Shown here: positions 42,370 through 53,821 of the stretch, piece after piece | Position numbering within the stretch: the first letter of the stretch is position 1 | How the letters are laid out: every line of letters begins with the position of its first letter | Assembly: GCA_017506865.1 (NCBI GenBank) | Contig: JAFCMP010000434.1 | Location: forward strand, 248,001-312,000 | Direction: 5' to 3' | Length of the DNA: 64,000 nucleotides | Source: Tribonema minus | Taxonomy: Eukaryota; Sar; Xanthophyceae; Tribonematales; Tribonemataceae | The notes under the pieces: model-generated | Database searches by the model: none | What the model saw: only the letters and a program-made list of their open reading frames with translations | What the model was told of the DNA's origin: nothing | Position numbers and translations under genes: made by a program

Positions 42370-44756
42370 ATGGCTCGCCACGGCACCACCACTACCGGCA
42401 GCACCGGACACAGCGCGGGCAACAAGATGGCTACCGCAGCTGCTTTGCCATGGATCCTGCTCAACATGCTGATCTTCTGCGTGCTGATCGGCTTGGCCAG
42501 CAACCTGATCAACTCTTATTTCAACTCGGCAGGGGTAAGTGCCGCAGGATTCCGAATTGTCCTGGCTTCGTTCTGCACAGTGTTCCTTGCTGAAGCAGTA
42601 TGTTGTGCGTCAGTGCGTATACTTAAGTGTTGCGTCAAAGATGGAGTTCGAGGCTGACGTAGCCGTCAGCATATCCATTCACGTTTGCGACAGGCGCGCC
42701 AGGATCGGTGCGGTTGCAGTTACATAAAACTTTCATAGGTCGGCACATGCTTTGACAGCCATACTTGATGCTATACACTGCTGTGTGCACCCGAGTTGGC
42801 ATTGTACATCACATTCCAGACTTGTCATATTTCAGTTCCCAGCAGATTTATGTTTTCCTGGCTTTACACCCTCGTTGGCCGCTGTAGCCAGCACTGATTT
42901 CTTGAGTCATTTCTTCATGGCATGCTCAACGTATCAGCGAACGCTGCATCCATATTCCAGTCTGAAGTGCAGCACGCTTGTACCGCAGTCACTAATTCTC
43001 ATGCTGCCATTGCTGCCCCTTGTCTACAGACCCTGCGCATTTTGGACGACCCCATCAACGTCGTGCTCGTCCTCTTCACGCTGCTCTCCTCGAGCGTGGG
43101 ACTCGCGACCATGATCATGGCGCTCGTGCACGGCGGCAAGAGCCGTGACAGTGGCGCGAAGTTCTCCTCACTCTCTTCCAACCTGATCACGTTCGCGCTG
43201 GTAAGTCACCTTTGCGGCTTCAACTTCGCAATGTGTTGTTGAAGTTGGTTGCTGGCTGACAGCCTTTGGATCAGTATGGTGTTTTATGCAACTGTGTCGC
43301 GACAGCGGCACAGAGTTCTCTCCACTGTGCTCCAGCCTGATCACTTTCGCGCTCGTGAGCTACTTGCACCTGTCAAGGATCGGCCTGCAAATTTTGCACA
43401 CAGAAGTCTTTTTTGTCTACTGTGGTCATGGTGGCACTGTTAGACTCGTGGCCGATGACTGCAGCAGCGGCGACCACGGTTTTTGGTGGAAGGCACTTGC
43501 GGCTAACCATCCCTTGTCACCTAGAGCTCAACGATCTTTTAAATTCGTTATTAATTATCATTCACACTCTCAGTACCTGAGATCGGTTCCACTAATTCTG
43601 AGTTGGATGTGGTTTATGGTTTTTGTTTGAAAAACGCTACAGCTCTCAATTTTGAAACTGCCATGCATTGTTCTTGCGCAATACAATCTTTGGCAAGATT
43701 CTTTGCAAACTTTCTTGGACAAGACCAATCAAATGTGCACTGGTTTCATGCTAGTGAAAGCTGAACTCAAGTGGAAGCCCCCAGTCCTGTGGCACGTCTT
43801 GTTGGAAATGAATGAAAAGATCGTAGAGCTTTGTGTTGTGATATGCGTCATATCCACTCAGGATGAATCGTGAGCACAATACATCAAATACACAGCGCGT
43901 GGATTGCGGATTTGATGAGTGTGTTGAAGTATAAGGTAGATGGCAACGCCAAGTGTGCCAATGCTCAACGCTTTCTGCTCCAACTGGTGCTGCTGCGCAG
44001 GTCATGCTCTCCTTTGGATTCGCATGCAAGGCCATCAGCCGTAGCGTGCCGGGCGGCGAGAGCACCAACCTGGGCCGCCAGGTCACCGCCATCGCAGCGC
44101 TTGACATCATCGTGGGCGCAACGATGCTGGCATACCTCTTCACTCTGGGCCTCTTCAAGGTGAGATGACATGGAGGATGGCGCTTCAAACGGGATACGTG
44201 TATGATGCTGCTACTGCATATCAGTATACTTTGGCGAGCTTTGGTATAGAAATGAAGATTATTGCGCTGACTATGCCACATATGCAGGTCAATTACAGGT
44301 GCTTGTAGCACGCGTGCGTGCGACGCTGAGGGTGTGATAAGGATCAGCAGTGGTATAAGACACTTGTGCGGCTGAGAGGGAGGCAAATGGTATGTGGTTG
44401 TCCTCAGCAACCCCAAGAATGTTGTGTTGAAATAAGATGTTTTTTTTATATTTGGATCTGCTGTGATGATGGTGGCTTGATCATTAAGGTAAGAAAGTTT
44501 ATCCTTCGCGTGTGGCTCTTGTCTTCTGATGACATTACATAATCATGTATCAGCAACCTGTTTTGTTGGCCACTATGTTGGCGGGCCCCAGCCAATTTAC
44601 TCAAATTTAATCATGCTGATCACTGCTGCGCCACAGACCCACGACAACACCTACAACACAAACACCACGACCGGCGCCACCACCACTCACCCCGGTGATG
44701 TTGCCACTGGGCCCAAGATGATCGGTGGACATGAGGCGCGTGCTCCCGCTGTCTAA
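42370..44756 (+). CDS. AWPM-19-like (PM19L) four-helix membrane protein, copy B
   Basis: Four exons: 42370-42534, 43030-43200, 44001-44159, 44637-44756; 204 residues, all junctions phase 0 with GTAAGT, GTAAGT and GTGAGA donors. Helices: LPWILLNMLIFCVLIGLASN; NVVLVLFTLLSSSVGLATMI; the FALV...MLSFGFACKAIS block with the family-typical FGxACK; IAALDIIVGATMLAYLFTLG. The tail is Thr/Asn-rich and ends GPKMIGGHEARAPAV. Exon borders coincide with those of copy A at 12713-16303, so the pair arose by gene duplication after the introns were in place. The start is the first ATG of the frame. Probably a plasma-membrane protein; function in algae not known. Confidence 0.88.
43150..43365 (+). repeat. Copy of the donor edge of AWPM-19 copy B exon 2
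   Basis: The exon end (GACAGTGGCGCGAAGTTCTC through CTGATCACGTTCGCGCTG|GT, 43147-43202) is copied at about 43302-43358 with GT retained. Confidence 0.85.
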
Positions 44757-46050
44757 GCCACCTTCTTTGGCAAGGGCAGAGCAGACGGTGCGCCAGCTCT
44801 CGAGGGACTAAAACGTCAGCTGCTTTTCGCTCGAGATATTGGCGGGGGGTGCCACGCAATGGTTTTGGAGAAGCGCGAGTGGTGACGGCGGCTGCTCCCG
44901 ATAGAGTACGCAGCAGGATGGGGGGTCTTGTGCGCTTAGGCAACTAAGTAGCTTGTTAGTCTGCAAAACTGGTCTGGCTGGTACTCCTCTTGTACCCTTT
45001 ACACTGCCACATAAGGGTTGGGGGGTTTAGAGCTGGAGTGCAGAGTTTCCAGTGTGGCTTATGGGCACATGGTGGGGTTTCTAAGACACCTGTTGTGCAT
45101 GTTGAAACAGCCGCAATCTGGTGTACATTAGAACTTCCTCGCAGGTATATACACACTTTCTTTCTCTCCCAGTGGCATTGCATAAATACTTGTCCACTAC
45201 AAAAGGGATTTGAGCCACGTCCCGCGTAGTGCAGCACGAATCAGCAGCGGCGCAGGGGTGGGCTGCTCTCGCCTCAGCCTGCTGCGGTTCAGCATGCCTC
45301 GGCAATTTGTGACTTCTCTCCAAGCGCGTACATGAGAATCCCTTGAGGAAAGGGGAATTTGTAATATCACTTCATATTTGAGAATTGTTTTTTGAGTTTT
45401 TGCATATTTTTTTGTTGTACATCTTCTCCTTGTTGATGATTGATGAAGCACTGGATATGTATTAATAGCTGTTATTGCAGCAGTGAATGTGTTTTTTTAT
45501 GATCAATTTAGTATGTTGTAGTATGCAGTATTGTTAGTGTTGTGACTGTAGAAGGTCTTCATACAAAAAATTGATTTGCAAGGCATACCAGTGAACTGCA
45601 CATTACCCAGATGTGATAGTATGTTGGAGGATTAGGCACATTACCCAAATGTAATAGTATATTATATTGGAGGATTATTGTCTATAATATAGAATTGATC
45701 AGATCAAGCAAACTTACCCCAGAGTTTATATACCAAGGCGACTTTTTATGCGACGTTAGCGAGGTTTTTTAAAACACGTATTGAAAAGGTCAACATTCAT
45801 GATGTTGCTTAGCGAGGACCGGCTCAATTTACTTAACCGGTTGCCAACGCGGGACCCACGCGGGGGCAATCCGGGGCTACTTTTATGACGAAACAGTGAA
45901 ACCCAGCCGGAGCCAGAGCTGGGACTGCAGGCGGCTATCAATAAGGTTTTGATTGCTCTTGCAATATCGGACTGCGAAGGTCTGGACGTGGTAGCTGGGG
46001 GCGTTAAGGAGGTGAACAACGCTGCAGCTGAGTCAACAAAATCGCCTCCT
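44757..46050. other. 3' flank of AWPM-19 copy B and AT-rich stretch
   Basis: 44757-45240 is probably 3' UTR and flank. 45360-45720 is strongly AT-rich for this window, with near-repeats of CACATTACCCANATGTNATAGTAT at 45600-45660. No gene seen. Confidence 0.4.
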
Positions 46051-46059
46051 CTGCGAACC

Positions 46060-46985
46060 CGCAGAGTGAATGAATGTGAATAAGTCGCCCCCTGACGCTT
46101 CTGCTGGTGATGCGTGCCACTCATGGAGACGCTGCCGTGCGGTAACGACACCGATAACGCTGCAGGTGAGCTATCATCTCGCCTCCACTAACGTACATTC
46201 AAGCAATAAATGTGAATACTTCGCCTCCTGAAGCAGTAACGCTGCCGGTGAGCCATCATCTCGCCTCCACTTTCCTATCTCTTAGCGATAAATGTGAGTA
46301 AGTCGCCCCCTGAAGCTTCTGCTGGTGCTGGCGTGCTATTCATGAAGACGCTTCGGGCGGTAACGACACCAATAACGCTGCAAGTGAGCTATAATCTCGC
46401 CTCCACTTTCCAGTCTCTGAGAGATAAAGTGAATTTGTCCCCCCCTGAAGCTTCTGCTGGTGCTGCGTGCTACTCATGGAGACGCTGCCGTGCGGCAACG
46501 ACACCAGTAACGCTGCAGGTGAGCTATCATCTCGCCTCCACTATCGTAAATTCAAGCGATAAATGTGAATACTTCGCCTCCTGAAGCTTCTGCTGGTGCT
46601 GCGTGCTACTCATGGAGACGCTGCCGTGCGGTAACGACACCAGTAACGCTGCAGGTGAGCTATCATCTCGCCTCCACTATCGTAAATTCAAGCGATAAAT
46701 GTGAATACTTCGCCTCCTGAAGCTTCTGCTGGTGCTGCGTGCTACTCATCAAGACGCTTCGGGCGGTAACGACACCAATCACTCTGCAAGTGAGCTATAA
46801 TTTCGCCTCCACTTTCCAGTCTCTGAGAGATAAAGTGAATAAGTCGCCCCTGAAGCTTCCGCTGGTGCTGCGTGCCACTCATGGAGACGCGGTGGGCGGT
46901 AACTACACCAATAACGCTGCAGGTTAGCCATCATCTCGCCTCCACTGATCCAATAAATGTGAATACGTCGCCTCCTGAACTTTTG
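46060..46985. repeat. Tandem array, unit about 136 bp
   Basis: About seven units defined by AAATGTGAATACTTCGCCTC, then CTGAAGCTTCTGCTGGTGCTGCG, CGGTAACGACACCANTAACG and TGCAGGTGAGCTATCATCTC. Exact spacing between two of the best units (46561 and 46697) is 136 bases. Outer units are diverged and one is shortened (about 46205-46290). Confidence 0.85.
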
Positions 46986-46989
46986 GAAG

Positions 46990-47896
46990 AGCACTGCTGC
47001 TCCGGGCGCCGACTGTTTTTAGCAACTTGCTAAGATCACAATAACCCAATGAACACCTTGTTGAGCTGACCGTGACCCGTATTCGATTGCAGTGCGTTGC
47101 TGGTGCATGAGGTAACTCACTCTGTGTGGACACTGGTGATATATGTGACTACTCACTCTCCTCAAGTACCAGGCATGGTGCGCGTATCTGCAATCACACA
47201 TCATATACAAGAACAACTGCATATATGCAAGGCCACATGCACATCGTTGTACGTATAACTCAGATTCCATTGATGAGCGGACCCTAGAAGAAGTCTGCCA
47301 TGAGGCTCACCTTGTTCCGTGCATATGCCCCAGATGCATGACGCCACGCTGTGCGAGGCTGTTATCCTGAAAATCTGTGACACTGCGCTGGCCGTGCAGC
47401 AGAAGCTCGTCAGCACCTGGATCCATATCACCTTGTGACAAGCGTCTGTGACACAGTGCTGACCATGGCATGTCACATAACTCACCAACATACATTTTTG
47501 ACATTTTTGACAATCTCAACAACCCTTCTCCTGACAAGCATACATTCAGTCTGTGACACATTGAGCAACAAGGCCGGGGAGCAACAATCGTTGCCATGCC
47601 TATGCATATCCTGGTGACTAACAATCTCTCTGTCCACTCTTTGCAGTTTCAACTGCGCGTGACTCATAAAGGGTTTAGCGGGCATACGCACAAACACGCA
47701 TAGTGCAATGAAGGAGTACACGTCTGCAAGGAGTCATCAAGGGATATGCCATCAGGTATTGGCATATTACAAACCACATTGGTCCCTGTCTCAGCAGCTG
47801 TCACTTGTCAGCATTGTTGGCACATTGGCGGGATCTTAGTGAGCGGGACATACGTAAGGTGATGTCTTGTAATGTGTTCATGTTGAACCCCATGTA
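46990..47896. other. No recognised gene
   Basis: Between the 136-bp array and the HNH-like gene. Short frames only. Confidence 0.4.
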
Positions 47897-49081
47897 TCAG
47901 CAGCTGTCGATTCTCCGGGTGGTAGGCACGTTGGCAGGGTTGTAACTGGCCCTGAAGTAGTTGTATTTGATAGCAGACCAGCCAGCGCACCCTTCTCCAC
48001 CATACTTGCTGGTTGCTGTGAAGTCTGCTGACTGAAACTCCATAGCGATGATGCAGCAATTCGCACGGGCGTAGCCCACATGCACATCTTTCCTTTTGAG
48101 TGACATCTTCCAGTCGCCCTCTGTGGTCACTGGGATGCGACTGTAGAAACACGCGCCACCCTGCTCGCGGTACATGTCCACAAGGTCCTTAAATGTGATG
48201 GTGCAAATCAACCCGCGAGCCGCACGAGCTGGCAGTTTACAATGAGCAGTTGCATTATTCACCAACCTCTTGAACGCCCCACGCCAGGTTGCCTCAACCT
48301 GCTTCACTGCATTACACATGCATTCCTTGCAAATTGTTCTCAAGCTGGCATAGAAGTCCTGTTGAAGTTTCCAGACGGCACATGAAGTACAGAGAGTCAG
48401 AGTTGCACCATCCTCCTCCTTTTGCTGCCACGGTTGGGCAACTCTGTGCTGGTTGGTGGGTTTGAAGAGTGCTTCACGCGCGACAGCCTCCACAATGGCG
48501 GCATCCACGCTATCAGTATGGGTGGCTGCATACCGTGCGTTCTCCGCAGTCCATTTAGCTCGCGTGTTGAATTCAAGCGCGGACAGGGCAGTGTTGGCAA
48601 CTGTGTAGTCCTCATCGTCACGAAGTCTCTCAATGGTCGCCTGCCAATCCGACATAGGGGCAAATGTCACAGGCAGACCACTGTAGACACAGCGGTCACG
48701 CTGCGCACTACAGATGCCGTCAAAGACGGTGGTTGTGAGTGCGTGTTGGCTCATGCCGCGCTGCTTTGATCGCTGTTTGGATGCTGCCACAAGGCCACAA
48801 ATGAATCCCGTGCGCGTGCTGATGCGCACAGGGTACTTTAATGCGTTACAATCCTTGCAGATTGATTGTAACCCATCGTTGTGTGTCTTGTCCTTACTAA
48901 AGTCGGTCAGGGGTTTCATGCATTGGCACTGGCTGCACCACTTCATGTCAACAGGTGCGAAGGGCAACGCCACTTGAACTGCATCAGGCTGGACAGTGGG
49001 CGCTGTCTGCAGCGCTACGGCTGACGCAGACTTGAAGCCCCCAGCCTCTGCGGAACAAGAGGTCTGCTGGGCTGGCGGCAC
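47897..49081 (-). CDS. Twin zinc-knuckle/HNH-like nuclease
   Basis: Intronless frame of 394 codons. Two modules in tandem. Module 1: CSQCQCMKPLTDFSKDK then DGLQSICKDC (Cys 49, 52, 75, 78), a treble-clef-like knuckle, followed at about 131-175 by CVYSGLPVTF, W146, ERLRDD, N163 and ALEFNT, the pattern of HNH-type endonucleases common in giant viruses and algal genomes. Module 2: CTSCAVWKLQQDF and CKEC (231, 234, 251, 254), then CFYSRIPVTT, W324, SLKRKD, N341 and AMEFQS. The likely job is DNA cleavage, as a homing or mobile-element nuclease. The frame as given starts at GTG; in-frame codons continue upstream to about 49130 without an ATG, so the true start, or a first exon, is not known. Confidence 0.7.
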   Translation of the reverse strand: MPPAQQTSCSAEAGGFKSASAVALQTAPTVQPDAVQVALPFAPVDMKWCSQCQCMKPLTDFSKDKTHNDGLQSICKDCNALKYPVRISTRTGFICGLVAASKQRSKQRGMSQHALTTTVFDGICSAQRDRCVYSGLPVTFAPMSDWQATIERLRDDEDYTVANTALSALEFNTRAKWTAENARYAATHTDSVDAAIVEAVAREALFKPTNQHRVAQPWQQKEEDGATLTLCTSCAVWKLQQDFYASLRTICKECMCNAVKQVEATWRGAFKRLVNNATAHCKLPARAARGLICTITFKDLVDMYREQGGACFYSRIPVTTEGDWKMSLKRKDVHVGYARANCCIIAMEFQSADFTATSKYGGEGCAGWSAIKYNYFRASYNPANVPTTRRIDSC

Positions 49082-50225
49082 AATGTTTCCGCACCAAATC
49101 TCAATGTAAGGTGACCATTCTTCAGAAGTTTTTTACACTCAAACCTGCGCGTCTTCTGAGCTATCTGTTGATAGACGTAGGTGCATTGGGGATCTACTCG
49201 GTCGTTTATGTCGTACCCCCACCTCGTGAACTGTGTGCGCCCAGGTGGTCAATGCAACGCATTTCGACCTGTACGACAATCATTGTGGTGGTGTGCCAAC
49301 CACAGAGGGTGAAGTGTGTGAGACTCAGTCTCAACCTTGACTTGAAACAGCCGGAAATGCCCACTGCCTGGTGCCGTGGGAGGTGGACCGGAGCGCCCTC
49401 CCCAAGTGCAATATCACCCTGATAATATCTGCAAGCGTGGCTAAACAAGAAGAAGCAGAAGAAGCTGTGCCATGTTGAAGGTTAAAGTCGTGTCTGATTA
49501 CTGCACAAAAGGCATTCGCAATGCAAGCCCTACTTCAACTACTGCTCCACCTAGGGTTGCCTCACTACAATCGCCCCCTGCATGGCTCTTCCACTCCACA
49601 AGTCGAAAGCCATGCACTCATGTGAGCACTCATGTGAGGCGCCCTCGATACTACACATGCAATACTGCTACAAAATGCAATGCAAGCACGGCTGTCATCC
49701 ACGACCGCCAAAACTCTCAAATAACACGGGCATATGGCATATACCAGCAACCCTCTGCCACCAACAAGTCTCAGAAGACTGTGGCGCGTCTGGCTGGAGT
49801 GGCAACTACATTGTTGCAAAACAACACATGACCTAACGCTGCAACAGACAAACTAACGAGCAAGCAACTGGCTCTGCTGCTATATGCGCCCCCGACATGT
49901 TGGCACTGCGCAACCAACGCAAGCAAGCGCACCACCATTCTACAACTACTATAGTATGTACGCCCCCGACATGTTGGCACTGCGCACTTATCCCCCGCCC
50001 AGCGTTTGTGTATCACGCGCAAAAGAAGTGCGCATGTACAGCTGAAACAAAACTAAAGGGTGGGCGGGTGGGTTTGTGCGCCCAGGTGGTCAATGCAACG
50101 CATTTCGACCTGTACGACAATCGCCCCCAGACACTACACTGCTGATGGTATGTAAGCGGTGTGGTGTCTAAACGTACAGGCTCAACAGTGAACCTGCAAA
50201 CAAGCGCCCCCATGAGCCAAACCGC
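49082..50225. other. Repeat-bearing spacer
   Basis: 49281-49570 is a copy of the 5' region of the gene at 50226-52493 (also at 52471-52756 and 55708-55981). GCGCCCAGGTGGTCAATGCA with the following 24 bases occurs at 49237-49280 and 50079-50122; GCCCCCGACATGTTGGCACT occurs at 49888 and 49963. Confidence 0.6.
49281..49570. repeat. 290-bp repeat, copy 1 of 3
   Basis: Begins CATTGTGGTGGTGTGCCAAC and ends CTAGGGTTGCCTCACTACAA. Other copies are at 52471-52756 and 55708-55981. The third lacks ten bases (GTGGACCGGA). Confidence 0.85.
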
Positions 50226-52493
50226 TCAAGATGCACTGGTAAGACACATGGCGCATAAAAGAGCTGCTGCCGTCTGTGTCTCACAAATGTCAGCGCAATA
50301 TGCGCTAAGCACAGCCTGATTGCTGGTGGGAGACAATGCTGTGCTAATGTCAGCACCGCCGCGCCTCCCCGCTGTTGCTGAGTCTGGCGGCTGCGCGCCA
50401 TTGCCACGCCTCTCCTTGCTCGCATGCCGCCTGTGCAGCGCCTTATGCCGCGCCTGCCAGTCGCGGAGGCGCTGCTGCTCCTCAGGCGTATGCGCCGACC
50501 AGTACTCCCGCCGCTTCTGCTGCCGCCGCGAGAGCGGCCGTCCCAAGCTGCTGCCTGCGGCGCGCATGCTGCGCCGCGCAGCGCTGATGCCGGCGCGCTG
50601 TTGCATCTGCACCGTCGCCGTCGCCGTCGCCGTCGCCGAGCTCGCCGCACCCGTGCCGCCACCCTGGTGGCGTGCGCCGCCGCCGCCGCCTTGATGGCGT
50701 GCGCCGCTGCCACCGCCTCGCGCGCCGCCGCTGCCGCCCCGCGCGCCGCCGCTACCGCCGCGGCGTGCGCCGCTGCTGCCGCCGCTGCTGCCGCCGCCGC
50801 GCGCGCCGCCGCTGCTGCCTCGCGCGCCGCCGCTGCTGTTTCGCGCGCCGCCGCTACCGCCGTCGCGTGCGCGGCTGCTGCCGCCGCTGCTGCCGCTGCC
50901 GCGCGCGCCGCCGCTGTCACACGCGCCACTGCGTGCGCGCAGAGAATCTGATGAAAGCGCCGCTGTCGCCGGCGCTGAAAGTGCAGCTGCAGTGCCGCCA
51001 CTGCCAGGCATGCCGCCGCATACACACGTCGATGGAAGCGCCGCTGCTGGCGGCGCTGAAACCGTGGCTGAGCTGCCGCTGGTTCTGTGTGTGCGCGTGT
51101 CGCACGCGCGCACAGGTGGAAGCGCCCCTGCTGCTGGCGCTGAGAGCGCAGCTGACATGCCACCGCTGCAGTCGCACACGCCTGTGTCGCTGCATACGCG
51201 CATGGACGAAAGCGCCGCTGCTGCTGATGCTGAACGTGCAACGGGATTGCTGCCGCTGTTGTCGTGTGCGCGCCTGTCGCAAGGGCGCACAAATGGAAGC
51301 GCCGCTGCTGCCGACGCTGAAAGGGCAGCTGACATGTCGCTGCTGCCATGCGCGCCCCTGTCGCAAGCGCATGCAGATGGAAGCGCCGCTGCTGCCGGCG
51401 CTGAAAGGGCAGCCAACACGTCGCTGCTGCTGTGCGCGCCCCTGCTGCAAGCACGTGCAGACGGAAGCGCTGCTGCTGCCGACGCTGCGGGGAGCACCTT
51501 ACGCAGCTGCACCTGCGTCGATACCGCGCATACCCGCGCAAGCTCGACCTGTGTTGAAACCGTGCAAGTGGTCGGCAACTCCCGCAGTAACTGTTGCTGA
51601 GCCTGCTGTTACAGTAGCTCGCTCTCCACTTCTGCAATCCGCGCTTGTAGCCGCTGTTCGTTGCTCTGCGCAGCTTCCAGAGCTACCTCCAGCTGATCGC
51701 CTTGGCACTTGGCATTGACAAAAGCTGTAGCTGCCTCACGCAACTTGGTGCGCAGTTGCAAGTCGCTCATGTCCAGCATTTGCTGGACGGATACGTCACT
51801 GCAATCAGCCAGCTTGAGCAACTGAAGCAGCTCCTCTCCCCACTGTTGCAGCTGAGAGTGCACTAGAGCACGCCTGTTCTTCACAGCGTCCCACTGGTGC
51901 TGCGACTCCGCCGTAGTGCTATAATGGCCGTGGCAGCGTGAACTCTCCCCCCCCGCCTCCATGCTCGAGCGCAGCTTGAGGGTGGTGGCGTCCATGCTGC
52001 CCACGAAGCTAGCAGTCTGAGACTGCATGCTGCTGCTGCTGTGTTGCTGTTGCAGGTAGAGTCGAAACTTGAAGCAAACGAGTTGCTGCTGACAAAAGAC
52101 GAGCTGCGAAGCCCACTCCTGTTGCGAAGCAGCGATCGCCAGAGGGAAGCCGAACCCCGTTGACGCTGCTGTTGATGTTGAGCCACGAAGAAAAATCTTC
52201 GCAGCTGACGAGATTGAGCTGTCGCCGCTTACAGCTGCTGCCTGCCGGCACTCCGTGTGTGGCTGGCCTCCAGGTTCTGGACTCACGAGTGCTGTAAGTG
52301 GCGCTCCTGCTAGGACGCCAGTAGACAGCACAGCTGATGGTGCAGAATCTCGAGCCCGAGCCGCCGCCAGGTTGCGTGCAGAAGAGGTGCCGCGGAAACA
52401 GCGAACACTCCCGTGTGGTGGAGCACTATTCGAGATAGTACTTGACAGGTCAGCACCTGCCGAGATCAGCCATTGTGGTGGTGTGCCAACCAC
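50226..52493 (-). pseudogene. Coiled-coil/28-aa-repeat protein gene with one in-frame stop
   Basis: One frame runs from 52493 to 50226 with a single TAA at 51609-51611. N-terminal part: 294 codons, ending in a coiled coil (LREAATAFVNAKCQGDQLEV, ARIAEVESELL). After the stop the frame goes on as QQAQQQLLRELP, then about seven repeats of 28 residues (ALSAPAAAALPSACACDRGA with HGSSDMS), a long Gly/Ser/Ala/Arg tract (about 50660-50940) and a basic segment SRRQQKRREYWSAHTPEEQQ. No known family. The TAA sits in a Gln/Leu-rich stretch, so decay of a CAA or true read-through are both possible. Confidence 0.5.
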
Positions 52494-52750
52494 AGAGGGT
52501 GAAGTGTGTGAGACTCAGTCTCAACCTTGACTTGAAACAGCCGGAAATGCCCACTGCCTGGTGCCGTGGGAGGTGGACCGGAGCGCCCTCCCCAAGTGCA
52601 ATATCACCCTGATATGCAAGCGTGGCTAAACAGGTAGAAGCAGAAGAAGCTGTGCCATGTTGAAGGTTAAAGTCGTGTCTTGATTACTGCACAAAAGGCA
52701 TTCGCAATGCAAGCCCTACTTCAACTACTGCTCCACCTAGGGTTGCCTCA

Positions 52751-53821
52751 CTACAACTGCATCATCATATCATGAAGAGTGACACTTTTTACCTCTGACG
52801 GCAGCGTGGTGCCCTTCCTGACTGCTGACGTCACAGCAGGCTTGGACTTCGCTTTGTCAGATCGAGCAGCAGTTACCAGTGGTTGCTCTTGCGCATGGAT
52901 GAGCGCACTGCTAAATTGCTCTGGCGCATCGATGAGCGCCTTGCTAAGCTCCAAGGCATTATTAGTATTGCACACAGTTGTTGCTGTGTGTGCAACTCCG
53001 ACAAGTTCATTCATCGTGGCGCCAACAGTCATCATTGCACCCTGTGGCAGCAGCACGGCAGACTTCACCCGTGGTTCAGGCGCCTGACTATGCGCATCTA
53101 TCGTGTGCACTGTCTGCATCGCCATACCACAAGGCTGTGGCTCATCACTCGCCTGCTCCTTGGCAGTTTCTGCAGCACGCTTTGCTGCGCGCCTCTCTTC
53201 AGCACATTGTTGTGTGTATGCAAAATATGTCAAGGCATGCTCCTCTCGTTCGCGCGCATCCCACAAACTGACAGTCTTGACCTCTACCGGCAGCTTGGTG
53301 GGCTTCCAGGCGAAACACAATGCAGGATGCCCGGGCTCAGCACTGTCAGGTTCACCAGTAGTTGGGACTTGTTGTGTCGGCGCGGTGGCGCGCGCACTGC
53401 AACTGTCCATGTTGTCGCCCACAATTGCCGTTTTGGGTGCTATCAGAAGAGGCTCTGGCATGTGACTCACCTGCTCTTTGGCACCTTCTGCAGCACGCGT
53501 TGCAGCGCGCCTCTCTTCTGCAAGTCGTTGTGTGTATGCGAAATATGTCAAGGCATGCTACTCTCGTTCGCGCGCATCCCACAAATTGACAGTCTTGACC
53601 TCTACCGGCAGCTTGTTGACAGGCACTGCTGCTGTGTCGGCTTTCCCAACAGGCTCCTTCCGTGCCTTCTTGCGCCCCTTCTTATTCGCAGCATCTGCAG
53701 TGTGCTTTGCGGTGTGTTGCCCTTCACTGCGTTGCTTCCTCTCCGCCTCCCTGTGCGCCATATATGCCAACGCATGCTCCTGTCGTGCACGCACCTCCCT
53801 CACTGCCTCCATATCCGCCAT
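52751..53821 (-). pseudogene. KLPVEVKTV-repeat protein with one in-frame TAG, copy 1
   Basis: One frame from ATG at 53821 to 52751, 356 codons, broken once by TAG at 53558-53560. The stop lies in the first of two clear repeats: NKLPVEVKTVNLWDARERE-stop-HALTYFAYTQ, against TKLPVEVKTVSLWDAREREE and HALTYFAYTQ further on; the paralogous codon is GAG. A third, shorter repeat (TLPSEVKSVTLHD) closes the protein. Each repeat is followed by an Ala/Glu/Arg-rich helix (AEERRAAKRAAETAKEQ). The N-terminus is basic (KKGRKKARKEP), as in a nuclear localisation signal. Function unknown. Confidence 0.5.

Noticed and set aside
50320..51718. 348-codon and other plus frames rich in Arg and Cys
   Set aside because: Shadows of the 28-aa-repeat gene on the minus strand, produced by CGC/GCC repetition.
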